Below, one piece after another: positions 16,048 through 25,284 of a stretch of DNA of 64,000 bases. Made by a program: the position numbers and the translations under genes. Every line of letters begins with the position of its first letter. Position 1 is the first letter of the stretch. Below the pieces are notes generated by a model. It did no database searches. It was not told where the DNA came from and saw only the letters and a list, made by a program, of their open reading frames with translations. Source of the stretch: Lichenicoccus sp965277665 (lineage in GTDB: Bacteria > Pseudomonadota > Alphaproteobacteria > Acetobacterales > Acetobacteraceae); assembly GCF_965277665.1 (NCBI RefSeq), contig NZ_OZ255835.1:3410001-3474000 (forward strand). The letters are read 5' to 3'.

Positions 16048-16049
16048 GG

Positions 16050-16799
16050 TCAGATTACCTTTGCCTCGGTTCGCAGCTTTGCCACCAGTTCGGCGACCGA
16101 GCCTACCTTGACACCGGCCTGGCGCACCGGTGGTTCGGCCACCTTCAGCGTGGTCAGACGGGGTGCCACATCGACGCCGAGATCGCCCGGCGACACCGTC
16201 TCCAGCGGCTTCTTGCGTGCCTTCATGATGTTCGGCAGCGAGGCGTAGCGCGGCTCGTTCAGCCGCAGGTCGGCGGTGACGATCGCTGGCAGCGTCAGGG
16301 CCACGGTCTCCAGTCCGCCATCCACCTCGCGCGTGACCGTGGCGGTGCCGTCCGACAGCTCGACCCGGCTTGCGAAGGTGCCCTGCGACCAGCCGAGCAG
16401 CCCGGCCAGCATCTGCCCGGTCGCGTTCATGTCGTCGTCGATGGCCTGCTTGCCCATGATCACCAGGCCGGGCTGCTCACGCTCGACCAGCGCACGCAGC
16501 AGCTTGGCCACCGCTAGCGGCTCCGGGCTCGCCTCGGTGAGCACCAGGATCGCGCGGTCGGCGCCCATCGCCAGCGCCGTACGCAGCGTCTCCTGGCATT
16601 GCTGCACGCCGATCGAGATCGCCACGATCTCGGTCGCGATGCCCTTCTCCCTGAGGCGCACCGCTTCCTCGACAGCGATCTCGTCGAACGGGTTCATCGA
16701 CATCTTGACGCCCGCGGTCTCGACGCCGGAGCCGTCGGCCTTCACCCGCACCTTCACGTTGTAGTCGACGACGCGCTTGACGGGGACGAGGAGTTTCAT
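16050..16799 (-). CDS. etfB: Electron transfer flavoprotein, beta subunit
   Basis: EtfB binds AMP and forms the ETF heterodimer with EtfA. The opening MKLLVPVKRVVDYNVKVRVK and SMNPFDEIAVEEAVRLREKG are diagnostic. VIMGKQAIDDDMNATGQMLAGLLGW and VTADLRLNEPRYASLPNIMKARKKP follow. The 249-residue length is normal. It sits between the ETF-QO gene (27 bp upstream) and etfA (2 bp downstream). Confidence 0.97.
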   Translation of the reverse strand: MKLLVPVKRVVDYNVKVRVKADGSGVETAGVKMSMNPFDEIAVEEAVRLREKGIATEIVAISIGVQQCQETLRTALAMGADRAILVLTEASPEPLAVAKLLRALVEREQPGLVIMGKQAIDDDMNATGQMLAGLLGWSQGTFASRVELSDGTATVTREVDGGLETVALTLPAIVTADLRLNEPRYASLPNIMKARKKPLETVSPGDLGVDVAPRLTTLKVAEPPVRQAGVKVGSVAELVAKLRTEAKVI

Positions 16800-16826
16800 G
16801 AGCTCGTTATCGCTTTCGGGAAGTTT

Positions 16827-18473
16827 CTACATGCCGCCGGGATAGTTCGGGCCGCCGCCGCCTTCGGGCGCCGCCCAGTCGATGTTCTGCGTCGGGTCCT
16901 TGATGTCGCAGGTCTTGCAGTGCACGCAGTTCTGCGCGTTGATCTGCAGACGCGGGCCCGAAGCGCTGCCGGCCTCGGTATCCTCCGCCTCGAACACGGC
17001 CGCCGGGCAGTACCGGCTTTCGGGCGAGCGGTAGCGCTCCCAGTTCACGCTCTGCCAGCGTGCCGGATCGCGCAGCCTGAGATGGACCGGCTGGTTTTCC
17101 TCGTGAGTGGTGTTGGACAGATAGACCGAGGACAGCCGGTCGAAGGTCAGCGTGTTGTCCGGCTTCGGATACGCGATCGGCGGCGACGCCGAGGCGTCGT
17201 CGAGCACCTGGTTGTCGGCGTGCCGGTGCCGCAGCGTCCACGGCGCGCGGCCGCGCAGCACCATCGCATCGAAGCCGGAATACAGCGCGCCGCCCAGCGT
17301 GCCGAGGTGCGCGAATGACGGCCGCACGTTGCGGACGTCGCGCAGTTCGGTCCACAGCCACGAGGCCCGCACCCGCTTCGTATAGGAGCGCGGCTCGGCC
17401 GGCCGGCCCTTCGCGAGCGCATCGGCCACCGCCTCGGCCGCCAGCATGCCGGACTTCATCGCCGTGTGCGTGCCCTTGATCTTGGGCACGTTGAGGAAGC
17501 CGGCGCTGTCGCCGAGCAGCGCGCCGCCCGGGAAACTGAGCCGCGGCACCGATTGCAGCCCGCCCTCGGACAGTGCGCGCGCGCCATACGAGAGCCGCTT
17601 GCCGCCCTCGAGATGCTGCCGCACCGACGGGTGCGTCTTCAGGCGCTGCATCTCGTCGAACGGCGACAGCCAGGTGTTGGCATAGTCGAGCCCGACCACG
17701 AAGCCATACGACACCAGGTTCTCGCCGAAATGATACAGCCACGAGCCGCCATAGGTGGCGCGGTCCAGCGGCCAGCCGAAGCTGTGCTGCACCAGGCCCG
17801 GTCTGTGCCTGGCGGCCGGGATTTCCCAGAGCTCCTTGATCCCGAGCCCGTAGGTCTGCGGATCGACGCCCTCCCGCAGGCCGAACCGCGCCATCAGCTG
17901 CTTGGCGAGCGAGCCGCGGCAGCCTTCGCCGAACAGGGTATAGCTGGCGCGCAGCTCCATCCCCGGTGCGTGGTTCGGGCCGGGCTCGCCGTCGCGGGTG
18001 ATGCCCATGTCCCCGGTGGCGACACCGACGATGCGGCCGTCCTCCTCGAGCAGTTCGGCGGCCGCGAAACCCGGATAGATCTCCACGCCGAGTTCCTCGG
18101 CCTGCCTGCCGAGCCAGCGACAGACCTCGCCGAGGCTCACGATGTAGTTGCCGTGGTTGTTCATGTGCGGCATCACCGTGCCGAGCATCGGCACCCGGTA
18201 CGAGCCGGTCGCGGTGAGGTACAGCATCTGGTCCTCGGTCGCCGGCGTGTGCAGCGGCGCTCCGCGCTCGCGCCAGTCCGGGATCAGCTCGTCCAGCGCG
18301 CGGGGCTCGATCACCGCGCCGGACAGGATGTGCGCGCCGACCTCGGAGCCCTTCTCGACCACGCAGACGGTGGCGTCCGGCGCCAGTTGTTTCAGCCGGA
18401 TCGCGGCCGCCAGTCCTGCCGGACCGGCCCCCACCACCACGACATCGAACGCCATCGCTTCCCGCTCGGACAC
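16827..18473 (-). CDS. Electron transfer flavoprotein-ubiquinone oxidoreductase
   Basis: ETF-QO is a monotopic membrane FAD/[4Fe-4S] enzyme that passes electrons from ETF to ubiquinone. The FAD motif VVVGAGPAGLAAAIRLKQ lies near the start. GYGLGIKELWE-like sequence (TYGLGIKELWEIP), the GDSAGFLNVPKIKGTHTAMKSGMLAAE motif and the Fe-S region YCPAAVFE...NCVHCKTCDIKDPTQNI follow. The GTG at 18473 gives the typical SEREAM opening; an ATG at 18503 would add ten residues. It is first in the ETF operon, so the full electron route is encoded together. Confidence 0.95.
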   Translation of the reverse strand: MSEREAMAFDVVVVGAGPAGLAAAIRLKQLAPDATVCVVEKGSEVGAHILSGAVIEPRALDELIPDWRERGAPLHTPATEDQMLYLTATGSYRVPMLGTVMPHMNNHGNYIVSLGEVCRWLGRQAEELGVEIYPGFAAAELLEEDGRIVGVATGDMGITRDGEPGPNHAPGMELRASYTLFGEGCRGSLAKQLMARFGLREGVDPQTYGLGIKELWEIPAARHRPGLVQHSFGWPLDRATYGGSWLYHFGENLVSYGFVVGLDYANTWLSPFDEMQRLKTHPSVRQHLEGGKRLSYGARALSEGGLQSVPRLSFPGGALLGDSAGFLNVPKIKGTHTAMKSGMLAAEAVADALAKGRPAEPRSYTKRVRASWLWTELRDVRNVRPSFAHLGTLGGALYSGFDAMVLRGRAPWTLRHRHADNQVLDDASASPPIAYPKPDNTLTFDRLSSVYLSNTTHEENQPVHLRLRDPARWQSVNWERYRSPESRYCPAAVFEAEDTEAGSASGPRLQINAQNCVHCKTCDIKDPTQNIDWAAPEGGGGPNYPGGM

Positions 18474-18606
18474 AGCCAGAACTCTCCCTCGCTCCAGCCG
18501 CATTCAGGGCTGGAGTGCAGACATGGTCATCTCTTCGGCACGATATAGCCGGTTCCGGCCTTGCCTCAAATCGCGCCCGCCCGCATCCAGCCAACGGCCT
18601 CGCGCA

Positions 18607-19104
18607 TCAGACGTTCGCCTGCTCGTCGCGCGGTGGCGCATCGCCCGGCTTGTAGTAGAAGGCTGCGCATTCCTCCGCCAGCACGCCACCGGTTGTCGAC
18701 ATGTCGCGGCGGAAGGCGTCGTGCAGGATGTCCACCACATCGAGATGGCGATCCTCGAAATACATCCGGTGCACGTCCTGGCGGGAGGCGCCGTAAACGA
18801 TATGCGCGATGCTGCACCAGATGCTCGCCATGCTGCACATGCCGCAGGGCTGCAGCGTCGAGTAGAGGGTGGCGCCGCGCAGATCGTCGCGGCCCAGGCT
18901 CTCGCAGGCGCGCCGGATGGCGACGATCTCGGCATGGGCGGTCGGATCGTGCCGCAGCCCGACCTCGTTATGCGCCTCGCCGACGATGCGCCCGTCCAGC
19001 ACGATCACGCAGCCGATCGGGGAGCTGCCGGGCGCCGTCCGCGCTGCCTTCGCCAGCGCGATGGCTTGGCGCATATGGGCGATGCTGGTGTCATCATGAT
19101 CCAT
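18607..19104 (-). CDS. Nucleoside (cytidine/deoxycytidylate-type) deaminase family protein
   Basis: A 165-residue zinc-dependent deaminase. The zinc site is intact: HAE near residue 57 and PCGMC near residues 87-90, with the preceding G-CVIVLDGRIVGEAHNEV segment. The length and C-terminal HRMYFEDRHLDVVDILHDAF stretch resemble guanine deaminase/tRNA-deaminase-like nucleoside deaminases. TadA itself is encoded elsewhere in this window (55593), so this is more likely a free-base or nucleoside deaminase. It lies alone between ETF-QO and a divergent SDR. Confidence 0.85.
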   Translation of the reverse strand: MDHDDTSIAHMRQAIALAKAARTAPGSSPIGCVIVLDGRIVGEAHNEVGLRHDPTAHAEIVAIRRACESLGRDDLRGATLYSTLQPCGMCSMASIWCSIAHIVYGASRQDVHRMYFEDRHLDVVDILHDAFRRDMSTTGGVLAEECAAFYYKPGDAPPRDEQANV

Positions 19105-19175
19105 AACGGTGCAGCGCCCGGGGTGCCGGGGGGTTCGGGCAACTGCCGCGGGGGCGCCGTGTTTGTGGCCCGACG

Positions 19176-19209
19176 GCGTTTGTGAGTGGGCAGCGTTTGT
19201 GAGCAGGCA
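19176..19209. repeat. 17-bp tandem duplication upstream of an SDR gene
   Basis: Two adjacent 17-bp units beginning GCGTTTGTGAG differ at two positions. They lie in the leader, ending 15 bp before the SDR start codon. Confidence 0.85.
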
Positions 19210-19224
19210 GCAGGGGGCGGGAGC

Positions 19225-20169
19225 ATGGCGCGCACGAGAGACGGCTGGACCCTGGGTGATGCACCAAGCCTGAACGGCAAGATTGCCATCGTCACCGGTG
19301 CGACCGGGGGGATCGGCTACGAGACGGCGCTCGGACTGGCCCGCCGCGGGGCCACCACCATCCTCGCTGCCCGCAATCCTTCGAAGGGCACCGAGGCGGT
19401 GGCACGCATCAAGCGCTCCCTGCCCGCTTCCGACGCGCGCTTCGAGATGATCGACCTCAACAGCCTGGCGTCGGTGGCGCGCTTCGCCGACGGCATCCTG
19501 GCGGCGCATCCCGCGGTCGACATCCTGGTCAACAATGCCGGCGTGATGGGCTTCCCCGAGCGTCTGCTGACCGAGGACGGCTTCGAGCGGCAGATCGGCG
19601 TGAACTACCTGTCGCACTTCGCCCTGACCGGACGGCTGCGCCACGCCCTGCAGAACGCCGCAGGCGGCGGCCGCGTCGCCAGCGTCGCGAGCCTCGCGCA
19701 CCGGCGCGCGACCCTGGACCTCGGCGACCTGCAGTCCGAACGCAACTACAACCCGTTCCGTGCCTACGGCCGCAGCAAGCTGGCCATGCTGGTGTTCGCC
19801 ATCGAGCTGCAGCGGCGTGCCCTGCAACATCACTGGAACCTGCTCAGCGTGGCGGCCCATCCCGGCTGGTCGCGCACCGACATCGTCTTCAACGGGCCCG
19901 GCCAGGGCGCCCCGGGGCTGAAGGAGAAGCTGATGGCCTTTAGCTTCAACACCCTGGCGCAGAGTGCCCGCGACGGCGCGCTGCCGTCGCTGTTCGCCGC
20001 CATCGCATCCGATGCCAGGGGCGGCGGCTACTATGGCCCGACCGGCCTCGGCGAGACCCGTGGCCCGGTCGGCGCTTCGGTCATCATGCCGCAGGCAGCC
20101 GATCCCGTCATTGCCTCGCGCCTGTGGACGCTCTCCGAGCAACTGACCGGCGTCAGCTTCGAGACGTGA
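19225..20169 (+). CDS. Short-chain dehydrogenase (retinol-dehydrogenase/WWOX-like)
   Basis: A 314-residue SDR with the cofactor motif TGATGGIGYETALGLARRGA near residue 25, NNAGVMG near residue 102, VNYLSHF, and YGRSKLAMLVFA with the catalytic Tyr and Lys near residue 180. The long NPFRAYGRSKLA-type sequence and HPGWSRTDIVFNGP loop are typical of retinol dehydrogenase-like SDRs that act on hydrophobic alcohols or aldehydes. The ATG at 19225 is preceded by a purine-rich GGGGGCGGGAG. Its 3' end overlaps the convergent antiporter gene by 17 bp. Confidence 0.88.
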   Translation: MARTRDGWTLGDAPSLNGKIAIVTGATGGIGYETALGLARRGATTILAARNPSKGTEAVARIKRSLPASDARFEMIDLNSLASVARFADGILAAHPAVDILVNNAGVMGFPERLLTEDGFERQIGVNYLSHFALTGRLRHALQNAAGGGRVASVASLAHRRATLDLGDLQSERNYNPFRAYGRSKLAMLVFAIELQRRALQHHWNLLSVAAHPGWSRTDIVFNGPGQGAPGLKEKLMAFSFNTLAQSARDGALPSLFAAIASDARGGGYYGPTGLGETRGPVGASVIMPQAADPVIASRLWTLSEQLTGVSFET

Positions 20170-21994
20170 CGGTCTGCTCCGGCCTCGGGCCGGTGGCACC
20201 CGGCCGCGGGGATTGCGGCAGCGTATCACCCTGCAGAAGCCCGCTGAGCTCGGCGCTGATCTGCTTGCTGCCCTGGATCAGTCGCTTCTCGTCATCGAAA
20301 TACGCCAGGCTCTCGTACAGGGTGCGCTCGTCGGCCTCCTGGAAGCGGGCGACAAGCTCGCGCGAGACGGCCCGGTCGTAGCCCAGGCCGTCCAGTACCT
20401 GTTCGGTCAGGCGCAGGCTCGAATGGAAGGTCTCGCGCACCAGCCCGTGCACCCCGAGCTGCATCAGCAGGTGGGCATGCCGCCGGTTGCGGACGCGGGC
20501 CAGGATGCGCAGGTCGGGGAAGTTGCGTCGGGCGATCTCCACCACGCGCACACTCTCCTCGGGATCGGCCAGCGCCACCACCAGCAGCTTCGCGGTCTCG
20601 GCGCCGGCCGCGCGCAGCAGGTCCGGCCGCGAGGGATTGCCGTAATAGACCTTGGTGCCGAACCTGCGGAGGATCTCGATCTGGTCCTGGTCCTGGTCCA
20701 GCGCGGTGAAGCGGATGCCCTGGGTGCGCAGGACACGGCCGACGATCTGGCCCACCCGGCCGACGCCGCAGATGATCACCGGCGCGTCCTGGCCGTCGAT
20801 CTCGTCATAGACCGGCGCCGCCGCTCGGCCCAGGCGCGGGATCAGCAGCCGCTCCGACAGGCTGAACAACACCGGGGTCGCGGCCATCGACAGCGCGATC
20901 ACCAGCGTCGCGATCTCGGACTGCGCCGGCGCCAGCACCCCGGCCCCGATCGCGGCTGCAAACAGCACGAAGCTGAACTCGCTGCCCTGCGGCAGCGCGG
21001 CGGCGAAACGCGCCGCCTCCTTGGCCGGCTGCCCAGCGATCCGGCCGAGTGCGAATACCACGAGGGCCTTGACGGCGATCAGGCCGATGCTGCCGAGCAG
21101 GATGGTGACCGGTGCGGTGACCAGCAGGCCGAGGCGCGCCGACATGCCAACCGAGAGAAAGAAGAAGCCGAGCAGGACGCCCTCGAACGGCTCGATATCG
21201 GCCTGGATCTCGTGCCGCCAGGTCGAGTTCGACAGCAGCACGCCGGCCAGGAAGGCGCCGAGCGACATCGACAGCCCGACCAGGCTGGCGATCCAGGCGG
21301 TGCCGAGCACGGTCAGCAGCGCCATGGCGGTGAACACGTCCGGCGACCGCGCCCCGCCGATCAGCCGGAACAAGGCCGGAACCAGGTAGCGGCCACCGAC
21401 CAGGATCACGGCGATCGCCGCCGCGCCGAGCGATACGCTCTGCCAGGGGATGGCATGGCTGAGCGCGGTGTTGCCGGCGGCCAGCAGCGGCACCAGGGCG
21501 ACCAGCGGGATGAAGGCGACGTCCTGCAGCAGCAGCACGGCAAAGGCATCCCGCCCGGCCCGGCCTCCGAGCAGCTCGCGCTCGCCCAGCATCGGCAGCA
21601 CGATGGCGGTCGAGGACAGCGCGAGTCCGACCGCAAGGACGGTCGGGCCGGCCCAGCCGCCGGTATGCAGGCCGAGCCCGGGCAGCCAGACCATCAGCAA
21701 GGCCAGCACGACGCTGGTTGCGACCACCTGCGCCGAGCCGAGCCCGAACACCGCGCGACGCATCACCCAGAGCCGCCGCGGTCGCAATTCCAGCCCTATC
21801 AGGAACAGCAGCATGACCACGCCGAGCTGCGAGACGCTGGCGATCTGGCCTGGGCTGCGTATCAGGCCGAGGCCGACCGGTCCGATCACAGCACCCCCGA
21901 CCAGGTTGCCGAGCACGGCGCCGAAGCCCAGCCGGCGCGAGATCGGCACCATCACCACGCTCGCAAGCAACAGGGCAACGAGCGTTTGCAGCAT
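20153..21994 (-). CDS. Kef-type monovalent cation:proton antiporter (CPA2) with RCK domain
   Basis: The N-terminal two-thirds is a CPA2 membrane domain with about 12 hydrophobic segments; typical are LGVVMLLFLIGLELRPRRLW and GLALSSTAIVLPML near residue 125, LLLQDVAFIPL and SLGAFLAGVLLSNS. The C-terminal third carries a Rossmann RCK/TrkA-N domain (VIICGVGRVGQIVGRVL near residue 408), which binds nucleotide and gates the transporter. At 613 residues it is full length for KefB/KefC types. No KefF/KefG ancillary gene is adjacent. It probably exports K+ or Na+ against protons. Confidence 0.93.
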   Translation of the reverse strand: MLQTLVALLLASVVMVPISRRLGFGAVLGNLVGGAVIGPVGLGLIRSPGQIASVSQLGVVMLLFLIGLELRPRRLWVMRRAVFGLGSAQVVATSVVLALLMVWLPGLGLHTGGWAGPTVLAVGLALSSTAIVLPMLGERELLGGRAGRDAFAVLLLQDVAFIPLVALVPLLAAGNTALSHAIPWQSVSLGAAAIAVILVGGRYLVPALFRLIGGARSPDVFTAMALLTVLGTAWIASLVGLSMSLGAFLAGVLLSNSTWRHEIQADIEPFEGVLLGFFFLSVGMSARLGLLVTAPVTILLGSIGLIAVKALVVFALGRIAGQPAKEAARFAAALPQGSEFSFVLFAAAIGAGVLAPAQSEIATLVIALSMAATPVLFSLSERLLIPRLGRAAAPVYDEIDGQDAPVIICGVGRVGQIVGRVLRTQGIRFTALDQDQDQIEILRRFGTKVYYGNPSRPDLLRAAGAETAKLLVVALADPEESVRVVEIARRNFPDLRILARVRNRRHAHLLMQLGVHGLVRETFHSSLRLTEQVLDGLGYDRAVSRELVARFQEADERTLYESLAYFDDEKRLIQGSKQISAELSGLLQGDTLPQSPRPGATGPRPEQTVTSRS

Positions 21995-22018
21995 CTTGCG
22001 GCAGCCTCCCGACGTTGA

Positions 22019-22717
22019 TCAGCCGGCCCGGATGAAGCTCCAGTACAACGGCCTCCGTCCCGCAGCCAGCGCCTTGGCCTCGTAGCGGGTCGGCGGCCAG
22101 CCATCCGGACGCACAAAAGCAGGCGCCTTGCCGGTGAACAGCGACTGCTCGCGCATCACCTCGTCAACCCAGCTTTGGTAGGTCGGATCGTCGCTGGCGA
22201 TCCGCCACTCGCCGCCGGGACGCAGCTTGGTCGCGACCAGCGAAATTGTCTGCGGGTGCACGAACCGGCGCTTGGCGTGGCGCGACTTCGGCCAGGGGTC
22301 GGGGAACAGCAGGAACATGCGGTCGAGGCAGCCTTCCGGCAGCGCCTGCAGCAGCGTGCGCGCGTCGTCATCCCACAGCCGCAGCAGGTCCGGCAGCGGC
22401 GCGGTCGCCTCCTCGCCGTCCGGCACCAGGCGCGTCAGCAGCGAGCACAGCCCGTTCTCGAACACCTCGCAGGCGAGCAGTCCGATGTCGGGATGCGCCG
22501 CATGCTGGGCCAGCGTGTGCTCGCCGCCGCCGAAGCCGACTTCCAGCCACAGCGCCGATGGCGGTCGTCCGAAGGCCGCAGCCGGGTCGGCGGCCAGCTC
22601 CGGCTTGAAGCGCAGGCGTGGCAGCGTCTCGTCGAGGAGCTTCTGCTGCCTGGGCCGCAGCGGATGACTGCGCTGGCGGCCGTACAGGCGGCCGGGCGGC
22701 GGCTTGGCCGCAATCAA
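22019..22717 (-). CDS. trmB: tRNA (guanine(46)-N7)-methyltransferase TrmB
   Basis: TrmB methylates N7 of G46 in tRNA. Family motifs are RLYGRQRSHPLRPRQQ at the N-terminus, LEVGFGGGEHTL (SAM site), MFLLFPDPWPKSRHAKRRFVHP near residue 150, and RIASDDPTYQSWV. I favour a TTG start at 22717 that overlaps the metK stop (TTGA), because it places the protein at typical length (232 residues). An in-frame ATG at 22765 would overlap metK by 52 bp and add 16 unusual residues. Co-transcription with metK is plausible, both being SAM-related. Confidence 0.93.
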   Translation of the reverse strand: MIAAKPPPGRLYGRQRSHPLRPRQQKLLDETLPRLRFKPELAADPAAAFGRPPSALWLEVGFGGGEHTLAQHAAHPDIGLLACEVFENGLCSLLTRLVPDGEEATAPLPDLLRLWDDDARTLLQALPEGCLDRMFLLFPDPWPKSRHAKRRFVHPQTISLVATKLRPGGEWRIASDDPTYQSWVDEVMREQSLFTGKAPAFVRPDGWPPTRYEAKALAAGRRPLYWSFIRAG

Positions 22718-23898
22718 TGCCCGAAGGCGTCGCCCAGCGTCGCGGCGAGGTCGGTCTGCTCCCACGTGAAGTCGTCCCTGGCAGCATCCGGGGTCCGTCC
22801 GAAATGGCCATAGGCGGCGCTCGGCGCATAGATCGGCCGGTTCAGGCGCAGGTGGCGACGGATACCGCGCGGGGTGAGGTCCATCACCTGGCGCAACACC
22901 GCCTCGAGCTTGGCCTCCTCGACGTCATGTCCGGTGCCGTGCAGATCGACATAGACCGACAGCGGATGCGAGACGCCGATCGCGTACGAGATCTGCAGCG
23001 TGCAGCTGTCGGCGAGACCGGCGGCGACGATGTTCTTGGCGAGGTATCGGCAGGCATAGGCCGCCGACCGATCGACCTTGGTCGGATCCTTGCCGCTGAA
23101 CGCGCCGCCGCCGTGCGGCGCCGCACCGCCATAGGTGTCGACGATGATCTTGCGTCCGGTCAGTCCGGCATCGCCGTCCGGGCCGCCGATCACGAAGATG
23201 CCGGTCGGGTTGGTGTAGAACCCGGCATCCGGGCACATCCAGCCCTCGGGCAGCACGTCGCGCACGATGGCGGTGAGTTCCTCGCGTATCTCGGCCTGGG
23301 TCAGGCTCTCCTCGTGCTGAGTCGAGATCACCACGCTGGTCGCGCCGACCGGCTTGCCGTCGAGGTAGCGCAGCGTGACCTGGCTCTTGGCATCCGGCAG
23401 CAGGCCGCGCGCGCGCGCATCGCCGGCTTTGCGCAGGGTGTTGATGCGGGCAAGGATGCCGTGCGCGTAGTGCAGCGGCGCCGGCATCAGCGACGGCGTC
23501 TCGCGTGTCGCGAAGCCGAACATGATGCCCTGGTCGCCGGCGCCCTCATCCTTGTTGCCGGCGCTGTCGACGCCGACCGCGATGTCGGCGGACTGCTCGT
23601 GCAGGTAGTTGTGGAACTCGGCGTGACGCCAGGAGAAGCCCTTCTGGTCATAGCCGATGTCGCGCACCGCCTCGCGCACCGCATGTTCCAGCGTCTCGTT
23701 GACACCCTCGGGCCCGCGCACTTCACCGGCGAGAATGATCCGGTTGGTGGTGACCATGGTTTCGCAGGCGACACGAGCCTCGGGATCGGCCGCAAGGTAG
23801 GCGTCGAGCACCGTGTCGCTGATCCGGTCCGCCACCTTGTCCGGATGTCCTTCGGACACGGATTCCGAGGTGAACAGGAACTCGCCCTTGTCGCGCAT
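22714..23898 (-). CDS. metK: S-adenosylmethionine synthetase MetK
   Basis: MetK makes S-adenosylmethionine from methionine and ATP. The N-terminal FTSESVSEGHPDKVADRISD, GAGDQGIMFG near residue 122, the phosphate loop GGGAFSGKDPTKVDRSAAYACRY near residue 260 and the C-terminal NRPIY-AYGHFGR are all present. The length of 394 residues is usual. I looked at its leader for SAM-responsive riboswitch signatures and found none that I could support. A 7-bp hairpin with a 9-base loop lies at 23945-23967, without a U-tract. Confidence 0.97.
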   Translation of the reverse strand: MRDKGEFLFTSESVSEGHPDKVADRISDTVLDAYLAADPEARVACETMVTTNRIILAGEVRGPEGVNETLEHAVREAVRDIGYDQKGFSWRHAEFHNYLHEQSADIAVGVDSAGNKDEGAGDQGIMFGFATRETPSLMPAPLHYAHGILARINTLRKAGDARARGLLPDAKSQVTLRYLDGKPVGATSVVISTQHEESLTQAEIREELTAIVRDVLPEGWMCPDAGFYTNPTGIFVIGGPDGDAGLTGRKIIVDTYGGAAPHGGGAFSGKDPTKVDRSAAYACRYLAKNIVAAGLADSCTLQISYAIGVSHPLSVYVDLHGTGHDVEEAKLEAVLRQVMDLTPRGIRRHLRLNRPIYAPSAAYGHFGRTPDAARDDFTWEQTDLAATLGDAFGH

Positions 23899-24022
23899 GG
23901 TATGCCTCTCGCCGCGTAAGACCCCGCCGCGACGGGAGTAACGTTCCGGCGACGTTTGGGCGCCGGAGATTTGGCGGAATTGGCCGGTGCGGTCAAGGAC
24001 GGCAGCCGCAGCCCGGTGTGCC

Positions 24023-24796
24023 TCAGCGCAGGCCGAGAACGTCCCGCATGCTGTACAGGCCCGGTGGCCGGCCGTGGGCCCAGTGGGCCGCCCGGATCGC
24101 GCCGGCTGCGAATGTACGTCGATCGAAGGCGCGATGCGTCAGGCCGATCTGCTCGTCAGATGCGGTGAACAGCACCGTATGCTCGCCGACCACCTGGCCG
24201 CCGCGCAGCGAGGCAAAGCCGATCGCGCCGGTCGCCCTCGCACTGGTCACGCCGTCACGCCCGCTGTCGCGAACGGCCGCGAGCGTGGTACCGCGCGCGG
24301 CGGCGACCGCGTTGCCGATCGCAAGCGCGGTGCCCGACGGTGCGTCCAGCTTCTGACGATGATGCATGTCGACGATCTCGGCGTCGTAGTCCTCGGGCGG
24401 CAGCGCCGCCGCCAGGCGGGCAGCGAGGTCGAGCACCAGCGTCACGCCGGGCGAGAAGTTGGCGGCCTGCACCACGGGCACGTGTCGCGCTGCCTGCACC
24501 ACCCCGAGCTGGGCCGCCTCGGACAATCCGGTGGTGCCGAGCACCCACGCCGCCCGATGCCGAGAGATGGCGTTTGAGTGCGCCGTCACGGCTGCAGCCA
24601 CGGTGAAATCGACGACCACGTCCGAGACGGCGGCGAGTTCTTCGAGGCTGTGGAACAACGTGATGTCCGGCGCTGGTGCCTGGCGCCCGGCACCGGGACG
24701 GTCGAAACCACCGGTGAGCTGGTCGCCGCGCTGCCGGATTGCCTCGATGAGCACGCTGCCGACCCGACCATTGATCCCGGCAACGCCGATGCGCAT
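24023..24796 (-). CDS. dapB: 4-hydroxy-tetrahydrodipicolinate reductase DapB
   Basis: DapB performs the NAD(P)H-dependent second committed step of lysine and diaminopimelate synthesis. The cofactor motif GVAGINGRVG lies at the N-terminus, VDFTVAAAVTAHSN and VLGTTGLSE follow, then NFSPGVTLV and the active-site IVDMHHRQKLDAPSGTAL. The C-terminal GEHTVLFTASDEQIGLTHRAFDRRTFA is typical. The ATG at 24796 is used; an adjacent GTG one codon upstream is equivalent. Confidence 0.95.
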   Translation of the reverse strand: MRIGVAGINGRVGSVLIEAIRQRGDQLTGGFDRPGAGRQAPAPDITLFHSLEELAAVSDVVVDFTVAAAVTAHSNAISRHRAAWVLGTTGLSEAAQLGVVQAARHVPVVQAANFSPGVTLVLDLAARLAAALPPEDYDAEIVDMHHRQKLDAPSGTALAIGNAVAAARGTTLAAVRDSGRDGVTSARATGAIGFASLRGGQVVGEHTVLFTASDEQIGLTHRAFDRRTFAAGAIRAAHWAHGRPPGLYSMRDVLGLR

Positions 24797-25010
24797 CACT
24801 CAGCCGGAGCCCGCAAAGGCGGCGGCGCGACCGCATCGGCCGCGCCGCCTGTATTTGCCCGAGGTGCGGGTGGGGGGGGGGACGTCACCGCGGACAACTC
24901 ATTAACTACGACCTCCTCCGAGTGGTTTCAACATCACTGTCAAGCAGAAACTGGTTGTCACGCACTTGCTACAATTGTGACGTGGCCGTCATGCCACAGC
25001 TGGATAGCTT
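24797..25010. other. Gene-free stretch upstream of dapB with a G10 tract
   Basis: No gene is supportable here. A run of ten G lies at 24872-24881. The part from 24890 to 25000 is AT-richer than the surroundings and has small inverted repeats such as GTGGCCGTCATGCCAC at 24982-24997. It separates dapB from the repeat and insertion sequence. A dapB promoter should lie in it, but I cannot assign one. Confidence 0.6.
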
Positions 25011-25032
25011 AGAGCCTTGTGTGGACGGCTCC

Positions 25033-25284
25033 CTTGACGCAAGGGCAATTTGACTTCGGCGCCGCGGTCGGGTGCGGTCATGTGTCCGGCCTGTTTGCGC
25101 GGCCCATGACCGCTGGCCTTGATGCAGTTCGCGGCCTGGCTCCCAATCAGTTTCGCGCGCTCGGAGGCGCAAGACTCTAAACGGGTTCTGCCAAGCCCCG
25201 GGTTCGACCGGTTTGCCATCACGTCGTTGCTGCCCTCACACCCTGCCAGCCGCGGCGTTGGCCGGCAGGGATCCTGTTACGCCG
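25033..25284 (-). ncRNA. Candidate guide RNA (seekRNA/bridge RNA) region of the insertion sequence
   Basis: This non-coding segment lies directly downstream of the transposase gene. Its most striking part is a stem-loop at 25074-25113: outer 9-bp stem GCGGTCATG/CATGACCGC, inner GGCC/GGCC, and a 9-base loop. Within it, GCCTGTTTGC (25089-25098) equals the reconstructed target across the insertion point (GCCT|GTTTGC). TCATGTGT (25078-25085) equals the reconstructed circle junction (TCA|TGTGT). Another hairpin with CCCTGCC/GGCAGGG arms lies at 25241-25270. Guide RNAs in this position are known for IS1111 elements; the exact RNA ends here are inferred. Confidence 0.7.

Noticed and set aside
16807..18594. 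Long minus-strand frame (about 595 codons) parallel to ETF-QO
   Set aside because: It is an Arg/Gly-rich shadow of the real ETF-QO frame, as is common in high-GC coding DNA.
20213..22018. Long plus-strand frame (about 600 codons) opposite the Kef-type antiporter
   Set aside because: It is rich in Gln, His, Arg and Asp without any fold signature; an antisense shadow of the antiporter gene.
23899..24022. SAM-responsive riboswitch in the metK leader
   Set aside because: I looked for SAM-II and SAM/SAH-type conserved words and saw none. The only structure is a 7-bp hairpin at 23945-23967.
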